Source: Phycisphaerales bacterium
GTDB taxonomy: Bacteria > Planctomycetota > Phycisphaerae > Phycisphaerales > UBA1924
DNA: 64,000 bases
Direction of reading: 5' to 3'
Assembly: GCA_020849615.1 (NCBI GenBank)
Contig: JADLFW010000005.1
Span: 62,001-126,000, forward strand
Shown: positions 10,451-17,822 of the stretch, piece after piece
How positions within the stretch are numbered: the stretch's first letter is position 1
Layout of the letters: the number at the start of each line of letters is the position of its first letter
Position numbers and translations under genes: made by a program
The notes under the pieces: model-generated
The model's database searches: none
What the model was told of the DNA's origin: nothing
Seen by the model: the letters and a program-made list of their open reading frames with translations, nothing else

Positions 10451-13360
10451 CTTCCTCACCCCGCCATCCTCCAGCAGCTCACACCCCACCGCGCCATCCG
10501 TGCTGGTCTGCAGCACCTCAGCATCCCCTCCCCACAGCGCGCCAAAGTCCGTCGGGTCATCGCCTCCCGCGATGATCAGCACCGGATCGCTCTCGATCAG
10601 CAGCTCGCGCAGCGCCCGGGCCGAGCCCCGCGCGGGCAGGTACAGCACGGGCCCGCGCGGAACAAACCCGCCCGCGACCAGCCCATCGACCGCATCATCC
10701 GCAAGCTGGCCCGTCAGCAGCAGCCCCGGCACGTACGGAAGAATCCCGCCGGGCCCGGCCCGCGCGGCGCACACCGCCCCCACCAGCGACCGCTGGTCAT
10801 CCCCCTCCCACTCACTCCCGGCGGGCGGCGACAGGACCTCCAGCCGGGCCCGGGCCAGGTCCACCCCATCCCCCGCCCGCAGCGCCCGCACCGCGATCTT
10901 CCTTGCCTCCAGCAGCCGCACCGCCGTCGCGGCCGGGCCTTGCGGCTCCTGCGCAGCCCGGGCCAGCAGCGCCGGCGTCACTAACACCTCGCGCAGCCCC
11001 ATCGCATCCGCCGCATCGATGATCGCGCTGAAATGCGACAGGTCCGCGTGCGAGATCACCGCCGTCCCGATGCGCCCCACCCCCAGGGCCCGCGCCGCCC
11101 GCGGCAGGTCGTACCTTCCAAAGCCGGGCCTGCTCGACCCGCAATCCCACAGGATCGCCCGCTCCGCCGTCCGCACGATCGCGCACGCGCCCCCGCCCGC
11201 CTCCAGCACATCGATCCGCACCAGCACGCCGGGCCGCAAACCCTGCGCACTCCCCATCGGCCGGGCCAGCTCCACCGCGCCCCACAGCGCCACCAGCCCC
11301 GTCAGCCCCCACGCCGCCGCATCGCGCCGATGGCTGAACCTCGCCCAGTACAGAAGCACCCCCGTCGCCGCCACCGCCAGCCCGAGGCTGAACATCGGAA
11401 CCCGGATCGAAACGCCGGGCAACGAATCCAGCCCGTGCACCACCGCCGCCGTGAAATCCCCCGCGCTCAGCAGCAGCGGCGAGAGCACGGCCGCCAGGCC
11501 GGGCCAGATCATCCCCACCAGCAGCCCGGCGAACCCGATCCACAGCAGCGCGATGATCACCGGGGTGATGACCAGCGTCGACAGCACCGCCAACGGGCTG
11601 AACAGCCCGGTATGCCACGCGATCACCGGCGCCGCGATGGCCCAGCACAGGATGCTCGTCGAGATCAGCCTCCTGGCCCCCTCGATCGCGCCCGCGATCA
11701 ATCCCCCGCGCGGGCGGTCGAGCGTGCCCTTGAGGTGGATGCCGAACACGGCCGCGTGAAAGCGCGGGCCAAGCCACAGCAGCAGCCCCGTCAGCCCGTA
11801 GCTGAGCTGGAATCCCAGCGACCACAGGTCAACCGGCTGGACCAGCAGCAGAATGACCGCGGTCCACGCCAGGACCGTGAGCCGGTCGTAGCGCCGGCCC
11901 AGCACCTCGGCCGCGAGCAGCGCCAGCACCATCACCCCCGAGCGCACCACGGGGGCCGATGCCGGGACGATCAGCAGGTACAGCACCACCGCGATGGCGA
12001 TGATCGCCGGCTCGACCGCGCCGCGGTCCCCCGTGAGCCGGATCAGCGCAAGCGAGACCCCCGCGAGCACGACGAGGTGGAACCCCGAGATCGCCAGCAC
12101 GTGCGCCAGCCCCAGCCGCGTGAACGCCTGCGCCAGCCGCGGATCCGCCGGGTTGTCGATCCCCAGCAGCAGATCGGCGAGCAGCGTCCGCCCCGCGCGC
12201 GGCGGGGTGAACGGCTCCGGCGCCGGGCCCAGCACCGCCGAGGCCCGGCGCTGCAGGTCGGCACGCCATCGCAGCGCAGCCCGATCGAGCCGATCAAACC
12301 ACCCGCCCGCGCGAAAGTTGGAAACCGGAGGCCCGGACGCTCGGCCCGGGCCCCCAGAGGAGAATGTCGAAGGGGGCCCGGTCACCCCGGCCGGACCCCC
12401 CGGAGAGAAGGACTCGAGAACCGCGACCAGCCGCGGGTCGGGAACGGTGAGCGACCCCGCCATGCCGTGGGCGCGGGCCCAGGTGCGCGCATCGGGCTGC
12501 CCCGGGTTGACGGGCGGCGCAACCGGCAGGAATCGGCCCGCCACCTCGATGCGGTCGCCCGCGCGCAGCTTGACCTCCGGCGCAGCCGGGAGGCCGGGCG
12601 GCGCCTCGAGCCGCAGGCGAACCCGCCCCGTCGCGCGGGCCCAGCCCGATTCGGTCGCCAATGACTCGACGCGCATGAGCGCGGCCCGGCTGTCGATCGC
12701 CGGGATGAACCCCGCCAGGCCCATCACCGGCTCTCCGGCCGCGCGGGGTGAATCGACCGGATCCTCCAGGAGCACACCGCGCAGCCGCGCGGGCCGGGGT
12801 TCGCGCAGCTGGCCCGCCACCCCCGTTTCCTCCGAACCCGCCGCGAGCAGTTGCTCGAGCGCATCGGCCCGGGCCGGGCCCGCGCGGATCGCCTGCACGG
12901 CAGCGCCAAGGCACACCAGCGCCGCGGGCAACGCGAGCGCCAGCACGCGGGCCGGGCCCGGCGACTTCCGCACCCCCACCGTCAACGCCGCCGCAAGGAG
13001 CAGCACACCCGCGATCGCGAACCACCCGGCGGCCGGGAACAGCGGCGCGGCCCGCGCGATCGCCAGCCCGCACGCCACCGCGGCAAATGCGATCACCCCG
13101 CGGGCCCGCGCTGCGGTGATCCGCGGCGGCGGCGGATCAACCCCCAGCGGGGGCAGGTCGCGGGCATCGAGCAGCGGGCCCGGCGCTGCCAAAGCATCGC
13201 GCGCCGATCCAGAACCATCGCGCGCCGATCCGGGAGCAGCGAGGGCTGATCCGGATTCAGCGCGGGCCGAGATGGGGGGCGCAGCCGACACACGCAAGAG
13301 ACTGCGGACCCGATCGCAGCATGTCAACGCGTTCGCGCACGCCCGGCGCGGAATCAACAA
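10418..13360 (-). CDS. comEC: ComEC/Rec2-family DNA internalisation protein
   Basis: 980 residues. The family forms the inner-membrane channel that takes up single-stranded DNA in natural competence. In order: basic N-terminus; paired membrane helices (about 85-160); a DUF4131-like soluble domain with an OB-like region (about 180-330); the multi-helix Competence domain starting at about residue 390 with GLAHVLAISGFHLVVLAG, a hallmark of the family; and a C-terminal metallo-beta-lactamase-like domain (about 745-980) with DCG and ISHADLSHFSAI in place of the usual HxDxDH, so its metal site may be partial. The first 80 residues include a low-complexity stretch of repeated Ser-Ala-Arg-Asp units, and the exact start is uncertain. 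Only comEC was found here, not the rest of a competence set. Confidence 0.88.
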   Translation of the reverse strand: MLIPRRACANALTCCDRVRSLLRVSAAPPISARAESGSALAAPGSARDGSGSARDALAAPGPLLDARDLPPLGVDPPPPRITAARARGVIAFAAVACGLAIARAAPLFPAAGWFAIAGVLLLAAALTVGVRKSPGPARVLALALPAALVCLGAAVQAIRAGPARADALEQLLAAGSEETGVAGQLREPRPARLRGVLLEDPVDSPRAAGEPVMGLAGFIPAIDSRAALMRVESLATESGWARATGRVRLRLEAPPGLPAAPEVKLRAGDRIEVAGRFLPVAPPVNPGQPDARTWARAHGMAGSLTVPDPRLVAVLESFSPGGPAGVTGPPSTFSSGGPGRASGPPVSNFRAGGWFDRLDRAALRWRADLQRRASAVLGPAPEPFTPPRAGRTLLADLLLGIDNPADPRLAQAFTRLGLAHVLAISGFHLVVLAGVSLALIRLTGDRGAVEPAIIAIAVVLYLLIVPASAPVVRSGVMVLALLAAEVLGRRYDRLTVLAWTAVILLLVQPVDLWSLGFQLSYGLTGLLLWLGPRFHAAVFGIHLKGTLDRPRGGLIAGAIEGARRLISTSILCWAIAAPVIAWHTGLFSPLAVLSTLVITPVIIALLWIGFAGLLVGMIWPGLAAVLSPLLLSAGDFTAAVVHGLDSLPGVSIRVPMFSLGLAVAATGVLLYWARFSHRRDAAAWGLTGLVALWGAVELARPMGSAQGLRPGVLVRIDVLEAGGGACAIVRTAERAILWDCGSSRPGFGRYDLPRAARALGVGRIGTAVISHADLSHFSAIIDAADAMGLREVLVTPALLARAAQEPQGPAATAVRLLEARKIAVRALRAGDGVDLARARLEVLSPPAGSEWEGDDQRSLVGAVCAARAGPGGILPYVPGLLLTGQLADDAVDGLVAGGFVPRGPVLYLPARGSARALRELLIESDPVLIIAGGDDPTDFGALWGGDAEVLQTSTDGAVGCELLEDGGVRKIHHRGEEEGE

Positions 13361-13430
13361 AGCTGTGGGTTAAGCGGCGCAGGAGCCACAGATCTGTGGT
13401 CCGATGTGGATGAAAACTCCGCACACGAAA

Positions 13431-13452
13431 ACGCCCCGCGGGAACGGGGCGT
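13431..13452 (-). terminator. Intrinsic terminator of the pseudopilin gene
   Basis: ACGCCCCG and CGGGGCGT form an 8-bp stem around a 6-nt loop. On the minus strand it is followed by TTTTCGTG, 30 bp past the stop codon at 13482. Confidence 0.75.
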
Positions 13453-13481
13453 TGGGAAGACACATCGTTGAGGGCGCGTGC

Positions 13482-14582
13482 TTAGGTTCCGCCGACGGCG
13501 AGGATGTCATCGAACTTGTCAACAAAGTCGTTGGGCACGTACCGGTCGCCCTCCTTGTAGGCCTTCGGGCTGCCGGGATTGCCATCGGGCGAGAAGTAAT
13601 GCCCGTAAGTCATCTTCCCGCCGCCGATCTGCTTGCCGCCCGTGTCGTACTTGCTGACGTAGATGCCATCAGCCCCGGCCGACTGGATGATCAGCTTGCC
13701 GCGGGCGGCGGCGGGCAGGATGTTCGCATCCGCGGCCTTGGAAGTGTCGGGGAAGCCGGGGTTGCCCAGGAACGCGGCGAGCGCCTTGGGCTTGTCGGTG
13801 TCGCTGGCCGGGGCGATCAGGCTGTTGGCCTGGTCTTTGCCGAGCTTGCCCAGCGCGGTGGACTTCAGGAACGCCGCGTTGCTGTTCCAGTAGAACCGGG
13901 CCGCGGGCTTGGTGGCCGTGCCCGAATCCTTCTGCGCGAAGTCATCGAGCGTGCTCACCGTCGGCGATGCCGCCTCGTTCTCCGCCCACCCAAGGATCGG
14001 GTTACCGAACGTGTCCACCAGGTCTGGGAGCAGCAGGTGGTCGCGGACGCAGACCTTCTGCGTATCGGTCTGCTTCACGAAGTTCTTGGCGCTGGGGACG
14101 AAGTAGCCTTTCGCGCCGGCGTTCGAGCTGCCGATCAGATTCGGATCGACGATCACCTGCTCGTTGACGATCCGTGTCGGGCCGACGCGGGCCTGGCCGC
14201 TGCCCATGCTGGTCGGCCCGGTGCCGGAGCGGACGATCCCGCCCGACAGGTCGAGCAGGATGTTGTTCATCCCGGAAAAGCCGCGGTTGGCGTTGTCGGG
14301 GTTGCCCATCTGCGCCGGGGTGAAGTAGCCCGGCAGGCGCCGCTCATCGCCCTGGAAGGCGGCCGCGGCGCTCTTGATCTCGTTCACCAGCACGGTGGAG
14401 GCGGTCTTCTTGGCGGCCCGGCGCACCCCGCCCAGCGAGGGGACGATGATCGCCACGACGATCGCGATGATGGCGATGACGACCAGCAGCTCGACCAGCG
14501 AGAACCCGGCGCGATCGGAACGCCGCCGCGGGAGCCGGCCCAATTGAACTGAGGCAACAGGCGCAGTGGACGGGATGGTCAT
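13482..14582 (-). CDS. Prepilin-type (type II secretion / type IV pilin-like) protein
   Basis: 366 residues. Residues about 25-55 contain the prepilin peptidase site and helix (GFSLVELLVVIAIIAI), with Glu at +5 of the mature form. The start at 14582 is set by AGGAG upstream; a longer open frame to 15194 is spurious. The C-terminal half contains SAGADGIYVSKYD and ends NDFVDKFDDILAVGGT, the Asp-Gly and Asp-Asp-Ile pattern usual in planctomycete pseudopilin-like proteins. These occur in large families in Phycisphaerae and may assemble on a type II secretion-like machine, but no secretion operon is nearby and the role here is unknown. It is a single gene with its own terminator. Confidence 0.85.
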   Translation of the reverse strand: MTIPSTAPVASVQLGRLPRRRSDRAGFSLVELLVVIAIIAIVVAIIVPSLGGVRRAAKKTASTVLVNEIKSAAAAFQGDERRLPGYFTPAQMGNPDNANRGFSGMNNILLDLSGGIVRSGTGPTSMGSGQARVGPTRIVNEQVIVDPNLIGSSNAGAKGYFVPSAKNFVKQTDTQKVCVRDHLLLPDLVDTFGNPILGWAENEAASPTVSTLDDFAQKDSGTATKPAARFYWNSNAAFLKSTALGKLGKDQANSLIAPASDTDKPKALAAFLGNPGFPDTSKAADANILPAAARGKLIIQSAGADGIYVSKYDTGGKQIGGGKMTYGHYFSPDGNPGSPKAYKEGDRYVPNDFVDKFDDILAVGGT

Positions 14583-14887
14583 GACGCACTCCTGACCCGG
14601 AGGCCCGGCAGGGCCCCCCACAAGGGGAAACACCAAACGCGGCCCGAACATCGGGCCGTCCGGCGCACCGGCGTACGTTGGAGCGGGTCGGACGCGGTCG
14701 CGACTAGCGTTTGTCCATTCGTCCACGGGGGGGCCCGCGGTTCCGCTCCAGCCGTCGGAACAAGGATACCCGGGCGGGCCGGTGCGGGTTCTGCCCCCTC
14801 GTCGGGGGTGCGGAACGCACCCCCACGGCACCCCGGCCCATCGAGCCTCAGGTCCCCTTTCCGCCCCCGCCGCTACCATCGTGGTGA
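14583..14887. other. Gene-free 305 bp with a perfect hairpin
   Basis: Divergent region between the pseudopilin and the DCC gene. Apart from expected promoters I see only a strong hairpin at 14804-14824, GGGGGTGCG/CGCACCCCC around GAA, followed by ACGGCACC. The same arrangement (stem, then ACGGCACC or ACGG) occurs at several other intergenic sites in this window. Confidence 0.6.
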
Positions 14888-15307
14888 GTGGCGCGGGATA
14901 CCTGCTATTTCGATGGCCGCTGCGGCCTGTGCCGAAGGTCCAGGCGGATCCTGATGGCGCTCGACTGGCTCGGGAATCTCGAGTTTGTGGACCAGTCGGG
15001 CCTGCGGGATGATGAGCTGCCCGTGCCGCGGGAGCGGGCCCTGGAGGGGATGCCGATGCGGACCTCCTCGGGCGGCGTGCTGGTCGGATTTCCGGCGGTC
15101 CGCCGGGCCTTGGCCCGCACGCCGCTGGGTGTGGTCCCCGGGTTGCTTCTGTATCTCCCGGGCCTGAACCGCCTTGGAGCGAAGGCGTACGCATGGGTAG
15201 CGCAGCACCGCGGGCGTGACGCGGTCTGCGAGATGACAGCCGGGGTCACCGACCCCACCAGGCATGCCGGGCGCGGGCCCGTAACCGGAGCGGATACGGC
15301 GCTGTGA
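14888..15307 (+). CDS. DCC-family (DUF393) thiol-disulfide oxidoreductase-like protein
   Basis: 139 residues from a GTG start. The N-terminal CYFDGRCGLCRRS carries the Asp-x-x-Cys-x-x-Cys that names the DCC family, thought to be small thioredoxin-like redox proteins; the length fits. The middle contains the family's Ser-Gly-Gly-Val-Leu-Val and Pro-Gly-Leu-Leu-Leu-Tyr-Leu-Pro-Gly elements. The last 25 residues look like an unstructured tail, partly imposed by the 4-bp overlap (GTGA) with the next gene at 15304, which implies translational coupling. Substrate unknown. Confidence 0.8.
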   Translation: MARDTCYFDGRCGLCRRSRRILMALDWLGNLEFVDQSGLRDDELPVPRERALEGMPMRTSSGGVLVGFPAVRRALARTPLGVVPGLLLYLPGLNRLGAKAYAWVAQHRGRDAVCEMTAGVTDPTRHAGRGPVTGADTAL

Positions 15308-16452
15308 GCACCGTTCAGACCCTGGCGAGAGACCTCCCCGCTGAAGCGCGGGCCGCGCTGCTGGCCCGGGCGGCAACGCAGCTGCGCGATGGCGGCCTCG
15401 CGGTCCTGCCCACCGAAACCGTTTACGGCCTCGCGGCCAGCGCCGCCTCGCGCCCGGCCATCGAAAAGCTGGCGGCGATCGTGAACCGCGCTGCGCCCTG
15501 GGTGGCGCCCACCGTCTCGGTGCCCTTCGCGACCTGGCACGCCGCCGGCCCGGCCGTGGCCCGGGATGTCCTGCGCCTGAAGCACCCGGTGCACCGCAGG
15601 CTGCTGGCCCGGCTGACGCCGGGCCCGGTGCGCTTCCTTATCGAGACCGGGCCTGAAGACATCGCCCGGATCGAGCGCGAGCTGGGCGCACTGCCCGCCG
15701 TCTTCACCGGCGCGGGCCTGCTCGCGCTGCGGGTGCCCGACCACGATCTCACGCAGACCATCCTGGAGCAGGCCCGGACGCCCGTGATCGCGGAGCGGCT
15801 CGCCGCCGCGGGCTGGGGCTCCGACCGCGATGCCTCGGCCGCCCTCGCCGATGACCGCGCGGCCCGGGCCGGCATCGCAACGGTGATCGATGATGGCCCG
15901 ACCCGCCACGGACGGGCCTCCACCACGCTCAAGCTCCGGGCCGGCGGCGGCTGGGAGATCTTCACGCCCGGCGCCTGCGAGGAGCGCTACATCCGCCGGC
16001 GCCTCGAGCGCAACATCCTGTTCATCTGCACGGGCAACACCTGCCGCAGCCCGATGGCCGAGACGATCGCCCGGGCGATCGCCGATGAGTCGGCGGGCGG
16101 CGTGCCGACCAGGGTCAGCTCGGCCGGCGTGGCCGCCGCCGAGGGAGACCGGGCCACCCCCGAGGCCTGGGAAGCCCTCCGCGGGCTGGGCTTCGAGCCG
16201 GGCATGCACCGCTCCCGCGACCTCACCCGGGCCATGATCACCGAGGCCGATGTGATCTACGGGATGACCGGCTCGCACGTCCGGGCCGTGCTGGCCATCG
16301 ACCCCACCGCGGGGGCTAAAGTCCGCACGCTGGATCCGGCCGGGCAGGATGTCCCCGACCCCATCGGGGCCCCGGCGGAGATCTACCGCAAGACCGCGCA
16401 GCGGCTCGCGGAACTCGTCCGGGCCCGGCTGAAGGAGTTGGAGAACGAGTAA
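15304..16452 (+). CDS. YrdC/Sua5-like domain fused to low-molecular-weight protein phosphatase
   Basis: 382 residues. Residues about 20-225 follow the TsaC/Sua5 (threonylcarbamoyl-AMP synthase) fold pattern: VLPTETVYGLAASA, then LARLTPGPVRFL, VPDHDL and a closing ASTTLKL. The family's Lys-x-Arg is replaced (IVNRAAP) and no Ser-x-Asn follows TPVIAE, so this domain is probably not an active synthase. Residues 237-382 are a complete LMW phosphatase: C-x5-R loop at Cys242-Arg248 (CTGNTCRS) and the general-acid Asp in DVPDPIG. In Bacillus the separate genes ywlC (Sua5), ywlE (protein-arginine phosphatase) and rpiB are close neighbours; here two are fused and rpiB follows by 128 bp. The phosphatase substrate (Tyr or Arg phosphate) cannot be decided. 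Confidence 0.85.
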   Translation: MSTVQTLARDLPAEARAALLARAATQLRDGGLAVLPTETVYGLAASAASRPAIEKLAAIVNRAAPWVAPTVSVPFATWHAAGPAVARDVLRLKHPVHRRLLARLTPGPVRFLIETGPEDIARIERELGALPAVFTGAGLLALRVPDHDLTQTILEQARTPVIAERLAAAGWGSDRDASAALADDRAARAGIATVIDDGPTRHGRASTTLKLRAGGGWEIFTPGACEERYIRRRLERNILFICTGNTCRSPMAETIARAIADESAGGVPTRVSSAGVAAAEGDRATPEAWEALRGLGFEPGMHRSRDLTRAMITEADVIYGMTGSHVRAVLAIDPTAGAKVRTLDPAGQDVPDPIGAPAEIYRKTAQRLAELVRARLKELENE

Positions 16453-16455
16453 GGC

Positions 16456-16490
16456 GGCGAATGGCGAGTGGCGAATAGCGAGTGGTGAAT
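16456..16490. repeat. Heptamer tandem repeat, GGCGAAT type
   Basis: Five consecutive 7-nt units (GGCGAAT, GGCGAGT, GGCGAAT, AGCGAGT, GGTGAAT) just after a stop codon. The reverse complement of this unit is the one seen at 10399-10426. Confidence 0.8.
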
Positions 16491-16506
16491 GGCCTTGAGC
16501 TGAGTT

Positions 16507-16555
16507 CCGAATGCCGAATGCCGAATGCCGGATGCCGGATGCCGAATGCCGAATG
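16507..16555. repeat. Heptamer tandem repeat, CCGAATG type, 7 copies
   Basis: Exactly seven CCGRATG units lie between the phosphatase fusion and rpiB. Their reverse complement is a phase of the TTCGGCA units found in the long array at 26741. Local ORFs encoding Met-Pro-Asn-Ala strings are only translations of the repeat. Confidence 0.85.
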
Positions 16556-16580
16556 TGAGCCAGACAAGGGGTACGGGCAG

Positions 16581-17045
16581 ATGAAGATCGTGCTGGGCGC
16601 AGACCATCGTGGAACCTCGGCCGTCAAGATGCTCTCCGAGAAGCTCAAGCGGGAGGGGTACGAGACCGAGGTCGTGGGTGATGCCACCGGCAAGCCCGCC
16701 GACTACCCCGAGCCGGCGTACCTGGCCGGGCAGAAAGTCTCGCAGCACAAGGCCGACCTGGGCATCCTGATCTGCGGCACCGGCATCGGCATGAGCATCG
16801 CCGCCAACAAGGTGCCCGGCGTCCGGGCCGCGGTGGTGCACGATGAGATGACCGCCCAGCTCTCCCGCAGCCACAACGATGCCAACATGCTCTGCCTCTC
16901 GGCCGACCTGCTGGGCGAGCGGCTGATCGAGAAGATCGTCGATGTGTGGCTCAAGACCCCCTTCGAGGGCGGCCGCCACGCGAGACGCATCCACAAGATC
17001 GACGCGATCGAGCAGAAGAAGGACCCATCCACGGTGCTGGAGTAG
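16581..17045 (+). CDS. rpiB: Ribose 5-phosphate isomerase B
   Basis: 154 residues, the usual length of the RpiB/LacAB family. It interconverts ribose 5-phosphate and ribulose 5-phosphate in the pentose phosphate pathway. The start MKIVLGADHRG holds the phosphate/substrate Asp-His; ICGTGIGMSIAANKVPGVRAAV is the family's active-site segment, with Cys as the expected base; SRSHNDANMLCLSAD is the conserved His-Asn region. Start 16581 is preferred over 16482 because the upstream extension is translated heptamer repeat. It follows the YrdC-phosphatase fusion, a neighbourhood also seen in Firmicutes. Confidence 0.93.
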   Translation: MKIVLGADHRGTSAVKMLSEKLKREGYETEVVGDATGKPADYPEPAYLAGQKVSQHKADLGILICGTGIGMSIAANKVPGVRAAVVHDEMTAQLSRSHNDANMLCLSADLLGERLIEKIVDVWLKTPFEGGRHARRIHKIDAIEQKKDPSTVLE

Positions 17046-17056
17046 GAAGACGGAGC

Positions 17057-17091
17057 CACTGGGCACTGGGCACTGGGCATCAGGCACTGGG
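17057..17091. repeat. Heptamer tandem repeat, CACTGGG type, 5 copies
   Basis: Five 7-nt units (CACTGGG x3, CATCAGG, CACTGGG) directly before the parS-like palindrome. Same family as the array at 26741. Confidence 0.8.
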
Positions 17092-17093
17092 GG

Positions 17094-17109
17094 TGTTCCA
17101 CGTGGAACG
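17094..17109. promoter_or_regulatory. parS-like ParB binding site
   Basis: TGTTCCACGTGGAACG. The core GTTCCACGTGGAAC is a perfect 14-bp palindrome and differs from a TGTTCCACGTGGAACA-type parS by only the last base. parS sites are bound by ParB for chromosome segregation and cluster near the replication origin. No parA or parB gene is in the window. Chance occurrence cannot be excluded from one site. Confidence 0.55.
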
Positions 17110-17251
17110 CTGGGTCTTCAGTTGCGCGCAACGGCAGCAATGATTCAGAAACACAGGGACGCGGAGGAGGGCGTGAGTGGGCTGCGGGGGCCATCTGGGA
17201 TGAGCCAATGCACTCGGCGCGGTTCGGAGGCGGTGTGGCCGCGAAACTGAC

Positions 17252-17695
17252 ATGAAGAGCTGGACGGCGATTTTGGGATGCGCGGGCGTGGGCGTCCTTG
17301 CGGTCGCCCTCGTGTTGTGGCTAACGCCCCGAGCGTACACGCTCGCAGAGTTGCGATCAGCGTTCGGAGAGCCCGTCGTCTCCGTCACTCATTGGAGCGT
17401 TGTGCGCGATGGCTCGAGCAAGGCATGGTTCGGCCGACATGCTCTTGAACTTGTCGACTGCCGCCTGACGGAAGGGTCAGTACTTGATCCGGCACGCTGG
17501 TACGTATTTGTCGAAGGCGACACTAATCGAGAGCGGCTTCTGCAGTGGATGCGCAGCACGCTCTCGGCGCCGCGTGACGGCGGAAGCACCTTCATATCAC
17601 GGAAAGACCTGCCGTTGACGTGTGTGAAGGTGGATCCGCGCGGAGACATCACCGAACAAAGGACGATGCAGCAGTGGAGGATTAAAGTGAAGTGA
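17252..17695 (+). CDS. Small membrane-anchored protein of unknown function
   Basis: 147 residues. One N-terminal helix (about 7-25, ILGCAGVGVLAVALVLWL) is followed by a soluble outer part with VVSVTHWSVVRDG and WYVFVEGDTNRERLLQWM. I recognise no domain. Base composition differs from its neighbours: more A/T at third positions and more ordinary use of AA and TT words, which suggests a recent arrival. It lies between a CACAGGGACGCGGAGG arm (about 17151) and an inverted CCTCTGTGGTGAGC arm (about 17804), the repeat type that brackets other gaps here. No convincing ribosome site is seen before ATG 17252. Confidence 0.6.
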   Translation: MKSWTAILGCAGVGVLAVALVLWLTPRAYTLAELRSAFGEPVVSVTHWSVVRDGSSKAWFGRHALELVDCRLTEGSVLDPARWYVFVEGDTNRERLLQWMRSTLSAPRDGGSTFISRKDLPLTCVKVDPRGDITEQRTMQQWRIKVK

Positions 17696-17776
17696 CGATG
17701 CGCTTCGCATCGGCTCCGCCACGGTTGGTCCACCGACACGTGGGGGATGTGAGGACATACCCCCCACGGCACCCCT
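17691..17776. repeat. Dispersed intergenic repeat, copy 1
   Basis: Contains the hairpin CGATGCG-CTT-CGCATCG, then GCTCCGCCACGGTTGG, an imperfect GTGGGGGATGTG hairpin and ACGGCACC. Related copies are at 20785 and 23281. Confidence 0.7.
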
Positions 17777-17822
17777 CGCGGCGCCACATCCCACCTTGTC
17801 TATGCCTCTGTGGTGAGCATCC

